From contig NZ_JAFBDI010000015.1 in assembly GCF_016908145.1 (NCBI RefSeq), positions 1-53,729 on the forward strand: a stretch of 53,729 nt of DNA, in the 5' to 3' direction. Every line of letters begins with the position of its first letter. Positions within the stretch are counted from its first letter, which is position 1. Both the position numbers and the translations under genes were made by a program. This document shows, piece after piece, positions 1 through 7,846 of the stretch. The stretch comes from Marinitoga litoralis. Lineage in GTDB: Bacteria > Thermotogota > Thermotogae > Petrotogales > Petrotogaceae. Under the pieces are notes generated by a model. The model saw only the letters and a program-made list of their open reading frames with translations. It had not been told where the DNA came from and did no database searches.

Positions 1-1
1 T

Positions 2-1006
2 GAAACACAACAAACAAATGAATTATTACAAATGGGATATTCAAAAGATAAGAAATTTAATGAATCACAAATAGTATTAGGAATGTCAATAGATCGAGAT
101 AAAATGCCAGTGAGTTTTGATATATATCCAGGTAATACATTTGAAGGACATACATTTAAAGATGCAGTTGAAACAATGAAAAAAGAATATCAATTAGGAA
201 AAGTAATAGTAGTATCAGATAGAGGTATGATGAGTAAAAAAAATATAGAAGTAGTAGAAAATTCTAATTATGAATTCATAGTTGGTAAATCAATTAAACA
301 ATTAAAAAAGATAGATATATTTGATGGTGAATTCATAGAAATAGCAAGAGGAATAAAATATAGAGAAGTTCAATACGATAATAATAGATTACTCATAATA
401 TACTCAGAAGAAAGAGCTAAAAAAGATAGAGCAGATAGACTTAGATTAATTGAAAAAGCAAAGAAAATGCTTGAAAATAATAATGTAGATTCAATAAATA
501 AAAGAGGCGCTAAAAAATATTTAAAAGAAGAAAATAAACAAAATTATATATTAGATATAGAAAAAATACAAAATGATGAAAAATATGATGGGTATTACGG
601 AATAATGACAAATACTAAATTAAATCCAAAACAAATATTAGAACAGTATCATACATTATGGAAAGTAGAAGAAACATTTAGAACATTAAAAAATTATTTA
701 GAAACAAGACCTATATTCCATTGGACACCTAAAAGAATAAAAGGTCATATAGTAATGAGTTTCATCTCTTACATAATGCAAAGAACATTAGAATTAGAAC
801 TAGAAAAAAATAATATAGAATACTCACATGAAAAAATTAGAGAGGCTATTAAAAGTATGGAATACTCAGAAGTGAGATTAAAAGATAAATTATTTGCATT
901 AAGGGCTAATTTAAACGACTTTCAAAAATCAATATTAAAAACATTAGAAATAGAAAAACCTAAAAAAATGATGGATTTAGGTGAGTTTAAAGAAAAATAC
1001 TTCTAA
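2..1006 (+). CDS. IS1634/IS4-like DDE transposase, 5'-truncated by window edge
   Basis: This is the C-terminal part of an insertion-sequence transposase that cuts and joins DNA with a DDE active site. The frame is open to the left edge, so the real start lies outside the window; the first in-frame ATG (32) is internal. Visible landmarks are the strand after the first catalytic Asp (GYSKDKKFNESQIVLGMSID), the second catalytic Asp in VVSDRGM, and the Glu in the WKVEETFRTLK segment followed by LETRPIFHW, the arrangement seen in IS1634-type IS4-superfamily transposases. Nothing interrupts the visible 335 codons, so the copy may be functional. The family name rests on these motifs and on recall, not on a search. 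Confidence 0.8.
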   Translation, partial: ETQQTNELLQMGYSKDKKFNESQIVLGMSIDRDKMPVSFDIYPGNTFEGHTFKDAVETMKKEYQLGKVIVVSDRGMMSKKNIEVVENSNYEFIVGKSIKQLKKIDIFDGEFIEIARGIKYREVQYDNNRLLIIYSEERAKKDRADRLRLIEKAKKMLENNNVDSINKRGAKKYLKEENKQNYILDIEKIQNDEKYDGYYGIMTNTKLNPKQILEQYHTLWKVEETFRTLKNYLETRPIFHWTPKRIKGHIVMSFISYIMQRTLELELEKNNIEYSHEKIREAIKSMEYSEVRLKDKLFALRANLNDFQKSILKTLEIEKPKKMMDLGEFKEKYF

Positions 1007-1226
1007 AACACGCATGAATAGCTAAAAAGAGGGAGGTGTGTGGCTAATTTCTCTTTTTACAAAAAGTTAACAATAGCTATTTTTCTTATTATTTCTCTTT
1101 TTGAGGGGTTAAGTCATAAAAGCTGTGTCAAAGCCAGGCGCATACTATATTTTTGAAAAAATAAAAAATATAGTATAATATAATTGATTCACAAAAACAA
1201 CAACCAATTTTAAAAGGGGGGTTTTT
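1007..1226. other. IS right flank and rubredoxin upstream region
   Basis: No gene is visible here. An 8-bp inverted pair (AAAAAGAG at 1024-1031, CTCTTTTT at 1051-1058) lies just past the transposase and may belong to the IS end. An 11-bp inverted repeat (ACTATATTTTT at 1144-1154, AAAAATATAGT at 1164-1174) precedes the rubredoxin gene, with TATAAT at 1174-1179 and a TTGAAA at 1153. This looks like a promoter with a possible operator, but the -35/-10 spacing is poor (15). The exact IS boundary cannot be fixed from one copy. Confidence 0.35.
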
Positions 1227-1388
1227 ATGAAAAAATATGTATGTACAGTATGTGGTTACATTTATGATCCAGAAGAAGGAGATCCAACAGCTGGAATTCC
1301 AGCAGGAACAACATTTGATGATTTACCAGAAGATTGGGTATGTCCAATGTGTGGCGTTGGAAAAGATATGTTTGAAGTGCAAGAATAA
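1227..1388 (+). CDS. Rubredoxin, copy 1
   Basis: This 53-residue iron protein carries single electrons in the cytoplasm, typically to rubrerythrin or superoxide reductase in anaerobes. Both iron-binding knuckles are present: CTVCGY at residues 6-11 and CPMCGVG at residues 39-45, giving the four Cys ligands. Length is normal for the family. The start follows an AAGGGGGG Shine-Dalgarno and the gene ends just before a strong terminator, so it is probably monocistronic. Its protein is identical to the rubredoxin at 4353-4514 on the other strand; the genes differ at five third-codon positions only. Too short for most ORF cut-offs, but secure. Confidence 0.96.
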   Translation: MKKYVCTVCGYIYDPEEGDPTAGIPAGTTFDDLPEDWVCPMCGVGKDMFEVQE

Positions 1389-1392
1389 TAAG

Positions 1393-1420
1393 ATTGCCCC
1401 ATACGGGGCAATTATTTTTA
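1393..1420 (+). terminator. Rho-independent terminator of rubredoxin copy 1
   Basis: The arms ATTGCCCC (1393-1400) and GGGGCAAT (1405-1412) pair around an ATAC loop and are followed by TATTTTTA. The T-tract overlaps the stop codon of the convergent uvrA gene. Confidence 0.88.
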
Positions 1421-4243
1421 ATTATTATTTAAATTTTTTAAATATTGACCAGTATAAGTGTTAGCATTAATTATGTCTTCAACAGTTCCTTGAGCAATAA
1501 TATAACCACCGTTTTCTCCACCTTCTGGTCCTAAATCAATAATATGATCTGCATTTTTTATTACATCTAAGTTATGTTCAATTATAATAACTGTATTACC
1601 TTTCTCAACTAATTTATGTAGAACCTCAATTAATTTTTTAACATCTTCAAAATGTAATCCTGTAGTAGGTTCGTCTAAGAAATAAACTGTCTTTCCTGTA
1701 GATCTTTTTCTTAATTCAGAAGTTAATTTAATTCTTTGAGCTTCACCACCAGATAAAGTAGTTGCTGGTTGACCTAATTTAATGTATCCAACTCCAACGT
1801 CTTTTAGTAATTGGAGAATATTTTTTATTCTAGGAATATTTTCAAAAAAATCCAAAGCTTCTTCAACAGACATATCAAGAACATCTGCAATTGATTTGCC
1901 TTTATATTTAACACTTAATGTTTCTTTATTATATCTTTTTCCTTTACATACATCACATGTAACATAAACATCTGATAAGAACTGCATTTCGATTTTCAAA
2001 AAACCATTTCCATTACAAGCTTCACATCTTCCGCCTTTTACATTAAAACTAAATCTTCCTTTTTTATATCCTTTCATTCTTGCATCTTTTGTTGCAGCGA
2101 ATAAATCTCTAATTAAATCAAAAACTCCAGTGTATGTAGCTGGATTACTTCTAGGTGTTCTTCCTATAGGTGATTGATCAATTGCTATTACATTATCAAC
2201 ATTTTCTAATCCTTCAATTTTTTTATAATATCCAGGTTTAACCTTTGCTCCTCGTAATTCTTTTATCATAGCTGGATATAATGTATCCATGATTAAAGAA
2301 GATTTACCAGAGCCAGATACGCCTGTAACAACAATAAACTTACCTAAAGGAATTTCTAAATCAACATTTTTTAAATTATTATGTGACGCACCGTATAATT
2401 TTATTGACTTATTAATATCTTTTCTTTTTGTATGGTATTTAATAATTTCAATTTTTTTCTTGCCTGTAATATATTGACCAGTTAACGAGTCTTTTGGATC
2501 TTTTAAGAGATCTTTTATCCATCCACTATATATAACCTTACCGCCATTTATACCTGCTCCAGGGCCTAAGTCTACAATATAATCTGATGATTTAATAACT
2601 TCTTCATCATGTTCAACAATTAATACTGTATTACCAAGGTCTTTTAATTTTTTTAATGTTTTTATTAATCTATCATTATCTCTTGGATGTAGTCCAATTG
2701 TTGGCTCATCTAAAACATACGTTACTCCAGTCAAACCAGAACCTATTTGTGTAGCTAAGCGCACTCTTTGTGATTCACCACCTGATAATGTGTTTGCGGT
2801 TCTTGAAAGAGAAATATAACCTAACCCTACATCAACTAGAAATAATAACCTTTTTTTTATTTCATTTAATAATTCTCCAACAATTTGTTTTTCGAAATCT
2901 GTTAATTCAATTTTGTCAAAAAATTCTTTTGATTTCTCTATTGGTAAATCAGAAATTTCTTGTATATTATATCCATTTATTTTAACGCTTAATGGTTCTA
3001 TTTTTAATCTTTTTCCACCACAGCTTTGACATGTTTTCATTGTCATAAATTCATTTTGATAATATGCTCTCATATCTTCAGATTCTGTAGAATTATATCT
3101 TCTTTCATACATGTTTAATAATCCTTCAAACTGTTTTTTAAAAGTATATACTCCATTTGGAGTTATATATTCAAAGGTTATTTTATCTTTAGAGCCATAC
3201 AATAACGCATTCTGTGTTTCTTGTTTTAAATCTTTTATTTTTTTATTAGGGTCATCGTTATAATGTAATATCACTTTTTCTAAATTCTTTACCATAAAAG
3301 AATCTTTTCCAGCTTTGGAAGCACCATCATATATACTTTTTTCTGGATCAAGTATAAATGTAGGTTCGAATTCATACTTAAATCCAAGACCATGGCAATC
3401 TTCACATGCTCCATATGGACTATTAAATGAAAATAATTTAGGTGTTATTTCAGGAAAACTAAACCCACATTTTGGACAAACTAATTTTTCGCTATATGAT
3501 ATTGATTTAATAGTTTTTTCGTTGTTATCCATTTCTCTAATTTCAACAAAACCATCTGATTCTTTTAAAGCTAATTCAACTGCTTCATATAATCTCTCGT
3601 AATTTTCTTTTTTTAATTTTAATCTATCTATCAAAAGGTTTATGGTATGTCTATAACTTTTCTTTAATGAGGTTACATCTTCTAAATCGAAAAATTCCCC
3701 ATCAATTTCAATTCTTTTATAACCATTTTTTTTCATTTGTTCTATTTCTTTTTTAAATTCACCTTTTTTTTCTTTAGCAATTGGAGAAAATACATATATT
3801 CTAGAGTTATTTTCAAATTGGCTATATATTTTTTCCATTATTTCATCAATTGATGACTTTTCTACAGGAATATCACAATTTGGACAATATGGCTTACCTA
3901 TCCTTGCAAATAAAACTCTCATGTAATCATATATTTCTGTAACAGTACCAACTGTAGATCTAGGGTTATGAGATACAGATTTTTGTTCTATAGCAATTGC
4001 AGGTGATAAACCTTCTATATACTCAACATCTGGTTTCTTTAATTCTCCTAAAAACATTCTAGCATAAGAAGATACAGATTCTAAATACCTTCTTTGACCT
4101 TCTGCATATATTGTATCCATAGCCAAAGTAGATTTACCTGACCCAGAAAGCCCAGAAATAACTACCAATTTATTTTTAGGAATTTTTACATCAATGTTTT
4201 TTAAATTATGTTCTCTAGCACCTTTTACGTATATATAATCCAT
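1418..4243 (-). CDS. uvrA: Excinuclease ABC subunit A (UvrA)
   Basis: UvrA is the damage-recognition ATPase of nucleotide excision repair; a dimer scans DNA and loads UvrB. The 941-residue length is normal. The first ABC module has its Walker A at residues 31-39 (GLSGSGKST) and signature [11 protein letters not shown]. The second has GVSGSGKSS and signature [11 protein letters not shown]. Zinc-finger cysteine pairs are present (CPKC/CEDC in the first half, CEAC/CDVC in the second). The start is preceded by a GGGGTG ribosome site. It is transcribed alone, after the terminator of the perR-rubredoxin operon, from its own extended -10 promoter. Two near-identical rubredoxin genes lie on either side of it in inverted orientation. 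Confidence 0.98.
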   Translation of the reverse strand: MDYIYVKGAREHNLKNIDVKIPKNKLVVISGLSGSGKSTLAMDTIYAEGQRRYLESVSSYARMFLGELKKPDVEYIEGLSPAIAIEQKSVSHNPRSTVGTVTEIYDYMRVLFARIGKPYCPNCDIPVEKSSIDEIMEKIYSQFENNSRIYVFSPIAKEKKGEFKKEIEQMKKNGYKRIEIDGEFFDLEDVTSLKKSYRHTINLLIDRLKLKKENYERLYEAVELALKESDGFVEIREMDNNEKTIKSISYSEKLVCPKCGFSFPEITPKLFSFNSPYGACEDCHGLGFKYEFEPTFILDPEKSIYDGASKAGKDSFMVKNLEKVILHYNDDPNKKIKDLKQETQNALLYGSKDKITFEYITPNGVYTFKKQFEGLLNMYERRYNSTESEDMRAYYQNEFMTMKTCQSCGGKRLKIEPLSVKINGYNIQEISDLPIEKSKEFFDKIELTDFEKQIVGELLNEIKKRLLFLVDVGLGYISLSRTANTLSGGESQRVRLATQIGSGLTGVTYVLDEPTIGLHPRDNDRLIKTLKKLKDLGNTVLIVEHDEEVIKSSDYIVDLGPGAGINGGKVIYSGWIKDLLKDPKDSLTGQYITGKKKIEIIKYHTKRKDINKSIKLYGASHNNLKNVDLEIPLGKFIVVTGVSGSGKSSLIMDTLYPAMIKELRGAKVKPGYYKKIEGLENVDNVIAIDQSPIGRTPRSNPATYTGVFDLIRDLFAATKDARMKGYKKGRFSFNVKGGRCEACNGNGFLKIEMQFLSDVYVTCDVCKGKRYNKETLSVKYKGKSIADVLDMSVEEALDFFENIPRIKNILQLLKDVGVGYIKLGQPATTLSGGEAQRIKLTSELRKRSTGKTVYFLDEPTTGLHFEDVKKLIEVLHKLVEKGNTVIIIEHNLDVIKNADHIIDLGPEGGENGGYIIAQGTVEDIINANTYTGQYLKNLNNN

Positions 4244-4273
4244 TTTTTCACCCCGTGATATAAATTCAAAAAA

Positions 4274-4282
4274 ATTATATCA
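4274..4282 (-). promoter_or_regulatory. uvrA promoter, extended -10
   Basis: On the minus strand TGATATAAT is an extended -10, with TTTACA 19 bp upstream of TATAAT as a weak -35. It lies about 30 bp before the uvrA start. No LexA-type box is obvious. Confidence 0.6.
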
Positions 4283-4322
4283 TAATAATGTTGCTTGTTG
4301 TAAACAAAATAATAAATATAAC

Positions 4323-4349
4323 AAAAAACCCGCTATAAAAGCGGGTTTT
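4323..4349 (-). terminator. Terminator of the perR-rubredoxin operon
   Basis: On the minus strand the arms AAAACCCGCT and AGCGGGTTTT form a 10-bp stem with a TTTAT loop, and the descending arm runs into a T-rich tract. It starts four bases after the rubredoxin stop and separates that operon from uvrA. Confidence 0.9.
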
Positions 4350-4352
4350 GAA

Positions 4353-4514
4353 TTATTCCTGTACTTCAAACATATCTTTTCCAACGCCACACATTGGACA
4401 TACCCAATCTTCTGGTAAATCATCAAATGTTGTTCCTGCTGGAATTCCTGCTGTAGGATCTCCTTCTTCTGGATCATAAATGTAACCACATACTGTACAT
4501 ACGTATTTTTTCAT
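4353..4514 (-). CDS. Rubredoxin, copy 2
   Basis: This is a second 53-residue rubredoxin with the same amino-acid sequence as the copy at 1227-1388, including both CxxC iron knuckles (CTVC, CPMC). Its start follows an AGGAGGG Shine-Dalgarno in a 21-bp gap after the PerR-family gene, so the two form an operon ending at a terminator. The pairing fits an electron carrier for a peroxide- or superoxide-reducing pathway under PerR control, although no rubrerythrin or superoxide reductase gene lies in this window. Upstream and downstream flanks are unlike those of copy 1, so only the coding segment is shared. Confidence 0.96.
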   Translation of the reverse strand: MKKYVCTVCGYIYDPEEGDPTAGIPAGTTFDDLPEDWVCPMCGVGKDMFEVQE

Positions 4515-4535
4515 ATAATTCCCTCCTAATAATTT

Positions 4536-4940
4536 TTATTTTTTAAGACAATCTTTGCATATACCTGTAAGTAAATATTGTATTTTTGTAATTTTGTGAC
4601 CTTCTATATATTCTATTTTTGGAATATCTGGAAGATTTTCTTCTATATCAAAAACCTTTCCACATTTTTCGCAATAAAAATGATGGTGTTCATTATAAAA
4701 ATAATCATATCTAATTGCGCCAGGAGTAATTATTTCTTCAATTACCCCTTTTTCACTTAATAGATTTACAGTATTGAATACTGTAGCTCTTGAAATTGCA
4801 GGAGTTGTATTTTTCAATAATTCATATATTTCGTCAGCAGAAGGATGCTCTTTTCTTTCATATATTAACTTTAATATTGTCAATCTTTGAAATGTAGGTC
4901 TTATTCCATGTTTTTTGAGAATCTCTTCATACTTTTTCAT
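4536..4940 (-). CDS. perR: Fur-family regulator, PerR type
   Basis: This metal-dependent repressor senses peroxide through iron- or manganese-catalysed His oxidation. The 134 residues hold an N-terminal winged helix (RPTFQRLTIL, then SRATVFNTVNLL) and a C-terminal dimer domain. The five regulatory ligands known from Bacillus PerR have counterparts: H32, D79, H85, H87 and D98. D79 is the position where Fur proteins usually carry Glu. Structural-zinc cysteines are C90/C93 plus the CKDC near the end. I chose the ATG at 4940 because it follows GGGAG and lies 3' of a clear promoter; the longer reading from 5000 would start inside the -35. Rubredoxin follows in the same operon. PerR is much likelier than Fur or Zur, by motif. 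Confidence 0.88.
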   Translation of the reverse strand: MKKYEEILKKHGIRPTFQRLTILKLIYERKEHPSADEIYELLKNTTPAISRATVFNTVNLLSEKGVIEEIITPGAIRYDYFYNEHHHFYCEKCGKVFDIEENLPDIPKIEYIEGHKITKIQYLLTGICKDCLKK

Positions 4941-4970
4941 ATTATTAACTCCCTTGACTTTATCTAAATT

Positions 4971-5000
4971 TATGATATCATATTTTTTAGATTTTGTCAA
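4971..5000 (-). promoter_or_regulatory. perR promoter with overlapping palindrome
   Basis: On the minus strand TTGACA (5000-4995) and TATCAT (4977-4972) are spaced by 17 bp. A perfect 12-bp palindrome, TATGATATCATA (4971-4982), covers the -10 and is a candidate operator, which would suit autoregulation. It does not match the classical 7-1-7 PerR box closely. Confidence 0.72.
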
Positions 5001-5038
5001 GAATTATATATTTCATTTTTGTAAATTATATCTTTATA

Positions 5039-5060
5039 TAAAAAAAGCCCCCTAAGGGGC
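5039..5060 (-). terminator. Terminator of the small peptide gene
   Basis: On the minus strand GCCCC and GGGGC form a 5-bp GC stem with a four-base loop, followed by TTTTTTTA. It lies 20 bases after the stop of the 34-codon gene and has no other upstream gene to serve. Confidence 0.85.
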
Positions 5061-5079
5061 AGAAGGATGGAAATGGTCT

Positions 5080-5184
5080 CTATTGTTTTTTCTTTTCCTT
5101 CATACTGCAAATTACACAATTACTTGTTAAAAAACTCACAATTATAACAAACGAAAATAATATAATCCCCAACCCTAATTCCAT
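5080..5184 (-). CDS. 34-residue membrane peptide, unrecognised
   Basis: A short gene missed by usual length cut-offs. The ATG follows a strong AGGAGG site at 6-7 bp spacing, and a terminator lies just downstream, so it forms its own transcription unit. The product has one hydrophobic helix at about residues 4-19 (LGLGIILFSFVIIVSF), then two cysteines in NCVICS, then a basic tail (KEKKKQ), suggesting a single-pass membrane peptide with a cytoplasmic C-terminus. Two Cys three residues apart could bind a metal or form a disulfide. It lies between perR and tRNA-Asn, but it is not in the perR operon. I do not recognise the family and assign no function. The gene call rests on signal placement rather than homology. 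Confidence 0.68.
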   Translation of the reverse strand: MELGLGIILFSFVIIVSFLTSNCVICSMKEKKKQ

Positions 5185-5310
5185 AATATTCCTCCTTTTA
5201 TTTTTCTATCATCCAATAAAAGAATTTTTTCACATTTATTATAAATGATAATTGTTAAATAAAAATAAAAAGGAAGTAAATTTTGTAAAAAAATTCACGT
5301 ATTTTTTGAT
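5185..5310 (-). promoter_or_regulatory. AT-rich upstream region of the 34-residue peptide gene
   Basis: No other gene is visible. On the minus strand a TATAAT (complement of 5238-5243) lies in an imperfect inverted element, ATTATAA-A-TGATAAT on the plus strand at about 5237-5251. This partly resembles Fur/PerR-type GATAAT half-sites, and a regulator of that family is encoded next door. The match is weak. Confidence 0.3.
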
Positions 5311-5338
5311 AAAAAATAAACCCGACATTAGTCGGGTT
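5311..5338 (-). terminator. Terminator after tRNA-Asn
   Basis: On the minus strand AACCCGAC and GTCGGGTT pair around a four-base loop and run into TATTTTTT, directly after the tRNA 3' end. Confidence 0.92.
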
Positions 5339-5340
5339 AA

Positions 5341-5415
5341 TGGCTCCGGCGGAGGGATTCGAACCCCCAGCCTAGTGGTTAACAGCCACCCGCTCTACCG
5401 TTGAGCTACGCCGGA
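5341..5415 (-). tRNA. tRNA-Asn (anticodon GTT)
   Basis: The 75 bases include an encoded CCA. The acceptor arms TCCGGCG and CGCCGGA pair fully, with G as the discriminator base. The anticodon loop reads CTGTTAA, giving anticodon GTT, and the T-arm carries GGTTCGAATCC. Promoter and terminator flank it closely, although no terminator separates it from the argS operon upstream. Confidence 0.97.
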
Positions 5416-5428
5416 ACAACCAAAAATA

Positions 5429-5457
5429 ATTATATCATATATTTAGGGATTTATCAA
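5429..5457 (-). promoter_or_regulatory. tRNA-Asn promoter
   Basis: On the minus strand TTGATA (5457-5452) and TATAAT (5434-5429) are spaced by 17 bp, with TGA before the -10, making it an extended -10 as well. It is 14 bp before the mature tRNA 5' end. Confidence 0.82.
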
Positions 5458-5507
5458 GAAAATTTTTTGCTACAAATATTAAATCTTCTTATATTTTACA
5501 TAAATAA

Positions 5508-6212
5508 TTATTTTACATATATAAGTTTTGATATTTCAAGCCATCTAATTCTTTTTTCTTTAATAGAATAAACAAAAATTGCATACCCTATAGTATCAGC
5601 ATGGTAAAGTCCAGAGATTTTAATTTTTCCATATAATTCATATATATTATCATTTCCAAAATCATATGGATATAATTCATTTATTCCTCCTATAAATAAT
5701 TCCTTATTATCTCTTACATATTGCCCATATTTATTATATGCATTCATATCTATATATAGGTCTTTTCTATCAGATAAATCAATGTATGTATATGCATCAT
5801 TATATCTAATTAATGCTTTGAAATTATCCATGAATAATGTATCTAATTTTAAAATAGAATCGTCAGATTTTAGTAACTCTCCATTTTCGTTTGAATAAAT
5901 ATAATAATAGATGTAATTTCCACTTCCGCCAGAATAACCTTTTACTAATATATCTAATTTACTATCTCCATCGAAATCATAGAATTCCATCGTAGGTTCA
6001 TATGCTCCAAATCCTAATTCAATTGTTGTTGATTCTTTTCCGATGATATTCAATTTTAGATTATCAATATAAATAGAACTAATATAATCACCTTCTAATA
6101 TAATATTTTCAATAATCATATCGCCATTCAAGTCAATATTCTTTTGAATAATAATCTTTGGAAACATTAATAAAGGGATTAACACAATAAATAATAATGC
6201 CATTTTTTTCAT
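5508..6212 (-). CDS. Secreted protein with FG-GAP/VCBS-like segment
   Basis: The 234-residue product is of unknown function. A hydrophobic N-terminus (KKMALLFIVLIPLLMF) looks like a signal peptide or anchor. The segment YDFDGDSKLDILVKGYSGGSGN has the acidic loop and Gly-rich turn of FG-GAP/VCBS-type calcium-binding repeats, and DFGNDNIYELYGK near residue 190 may be a second, degenerate one. I start at the ATG at 6212 because GGAGG stands 8 bp before it; an ATG at 6227 lies upstream of that site. The stop of the radical SAM gene overlaps this ribosome site, so it is the last gene of the argS operon. No terminator is seen before tRNA-Asn. Confidence 0.72.
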   Translation of the reverse strand: MKKMALLFIVLIPLLMFPKIIIQKNIDLNGDMIIENIILEGDYISSIYIDNLKLNIIGKESTTIELGFGAYEPTMEFYDFDGDSKLDILVKGYSGGSGNYIYYYIYSNENGELLKSDDSILKLDTLFMDNFKALIRYNDAYTYIDLSDRKDLYIDMNAYNKYGQYVRDNKELFIGGINELYPYDFGNDNIYELYGKIKISGLYHADTIGYAIFVYSIKEKRIRWLEISKLIYVK

Positions 6213-6213
6213 T

Positions 6214-7407
6214 TCAATCGCCTCCAAAAAAATGATTATACAATTTTATAGATAATTGTTCTTGCTTATGCCAATATCCTGCTAACTTTTCATTTCTCGA
6301 TAAGTCACCTAATTTTTTATAATACTTTTTACTTAATTTACCAGGTCCAACATTAAATAAAGGAGTTCCAGGTAAAGGCATAAACGTATGAGAGTGAATA
6401 ACAGCATTATATTTCTCTGTAATTTTATCCATAAAATCAAATGTTTTTTTAATATCGTCTTCAGTTTCAAAAGGGAATCCAAAAATAAAATCAACATAAG
6501 GAATAAAACCATGTTCGTGTAATAATGCTAATGAATGTTCGACAATTTCTAAATTATGCCCTCTATTTATTTTATTTAATATATTTTTACTTCCACTTTG
6601 GGCTCCGATAATTACCATTTTATTATTCACATACTTTTTTATAACTTTCAATATTTCAGGTGTAACCGATTCTGGTCTAACATCTGAAGGAAATGACCCT
6701 AAATAAATTTCTTCCATACCTATTTTTTTCAAATTAAATAATAATTCTTCAATTTTTTCAACATTTGGAATTACTCCGTTTTTAGAACCATAACCAAATG
6801 AATTTGGAGAAATAAACCTTGCTATTTTTCTATTATGTTTTATACCTTCTTTAGCATATTCGACGATAATATCAACATCTCTATGCCTTACTTTTCTTCC
6901 AAATAAATTTGGAGTTTGACAATATCCGCATAGAAATGGGCATCCTCTAGTAATTTCAATAGGCATAAAATGTTGATATTTAATTGCAAAAGGTGGAAAA
7001 AAATTTAAATCTACTAAATCTTTAGAGATAATTATTTTTTCGTTTATTTCTTCTCCATTTAATATATTTTTTAAAAAAGCGGTGAAGGTTTTTTCACATT
7101 CACCTACAAATATATGGTCAAAACCAATATTTAAAGTTTCTTTAGGCATTGCACTAGGATGAGGGCCACCGGCAATAATTTTAAATCCTTTATTTTTTAA
7201 TATAGGTATTTCTTTTTCAACATCAAATATATCAAAACTCATAAACGAATAAGCTATTAATGTATCTTTAGGATCATAAGATAATATTTTTTTTAAATTT
7301 TTCTCCAATATAGGTTCTATAGTGATATTTTCTTTTTCAATTGCTGCTATTAATGAAACGTATGAATATCTATTTGATTTAAATAGTCTAAATATTATCC
7401 TTTTCAA
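6214..7407 (-). CDS. B12-binding-domain radical SAM protein (MJ_1487/TIGR04013-like)
   Basis: The 397-residue protein has an N-terminal cobalamin-binding-type Rossmann region (about 1-125, with GGPHPSAMP and VGECEKTF) and a radical SAM barrel with the iron-sulfur motif CPFLCGYC (CxxxCxxC). The pattern of B12-like domain, TRGCPFLC and PSDVRPESVTPE resembles the MJ_1487 family of uncharacterised enzymes. The reaction is unknown; methylation or rearrangement is typical of the superfamily. It overlaps the upstream membrane-protein gene by 20 bp and is cotranscribed with argS. Family placement is by recall. Confidence 0.8.
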   Translation of the reverse strand: MKRIIFRLFKSNRYSYVSLIAAIEKENITIEPILEKNLKKILSYDPKDTLIAYSFMSFDIFDVEKEIPILKNKGFKIIAGGPHPSAMPKETLNIGFDHIFVGECEKTFTAFLKNILNGEEINEKIIISKDLVDLNFFPPFAIKYQHFMPIEITRGCPFLCGYCQTPNLFGRKVRHRDVDIIVEYAKEGIKHNRKIARFISPNSFGYGSKNGVIPNVEKIEELLFNLKKIGMEEIYLGSFPSDVRPESVTPEILKVIKKYVNNKMVIIGAQSGSKNILNKINRGHNLEIVEHSLALLHEHGFIPYVDFIFGFPFETEDDIKKTFDFMDKITEKYNAVIHSHTFMPLPGTPLFNVGPGKLSKKYYKKLGDLSRNEKLAGYWHKQEQLSIKLYNHFFGGD

Positions 7408-7840
7408 CAGAATCCTCCTTTTTAGGGAAAATATCTCTTAATCCTGATGCAAAAATTAATATACCGACTATTATCGCAGTAGATGATGATATGTTTATAT
7501 ATATATATGAACCAATTGCCAGAGCATTAATAATCCATGCTAAAGCTATAAATAATCTTTTATTTTTATAACTATACAAAGATGAAAAAATAGTAGAGAC
7601 TAATACTAATAAAATAAATATATCAATATTAAAACTTCTAATAATACCAAATACCGATAATAATAAACCAATGAATAAATATACAATTGTTAATTTATCA
7701 TATTTTTTTGATAAGAAAGAAAATAATGCGGTAATTAATCCAAAAGATACAGCTAAAATCATATATAATATATTAGCTTTTAAATAATATGCGCCTAAAC
7801 CTGATAATAATATTGAAAATACTATTGGATAAATCATCAT
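7388..7840 (-). CDS. Small integral membrane protein, unrecognised
   Basis: The 150 residues contain five or six hydrophobic helices and a short charged tail (FPKKEDSVEKDNI). No known motif is visible. It begins 7 bp after argS at tandem ATGs behind GAGGTG (the second ATG is the better spaced), and its 3' end overlaps the radical SAM gene, so all four genes form one operon. It may serve the radical SAM protein, but that is inference from overlap only. Confidence 0.7.
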   Translation of the reverse strand: MMIYPIVFSILLSGLGAYYLKANILYMILAVSFGLITALFSFLSKKYDKLTIVYLFIGLLLSVFGIIRSFNIDIFILLVLVSTIFSSLYSYKNKRLFIALAWIINALAIGSYIYINISSSTAIIVGILIFASGLRDIFPKKEDSVEKDNI

Positions 7841-7846
7841 TACACC

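Noticed and set aside
1237-1464. 75-codon plus-strand frame over the first rubredoxin
   Set aside because: It is an out-of-frame shadow; the rubredoxin frame at 1227-1388 has the ribosome site, both CxxC motifs and a terminator.
4280-4489. 69-codon minus-strand frame over the second rubredoxin
   Set aside because: Same shadow pattern as in copy 1; the true frame is 4353-4514. This frame also runs through the terminator hairpin.
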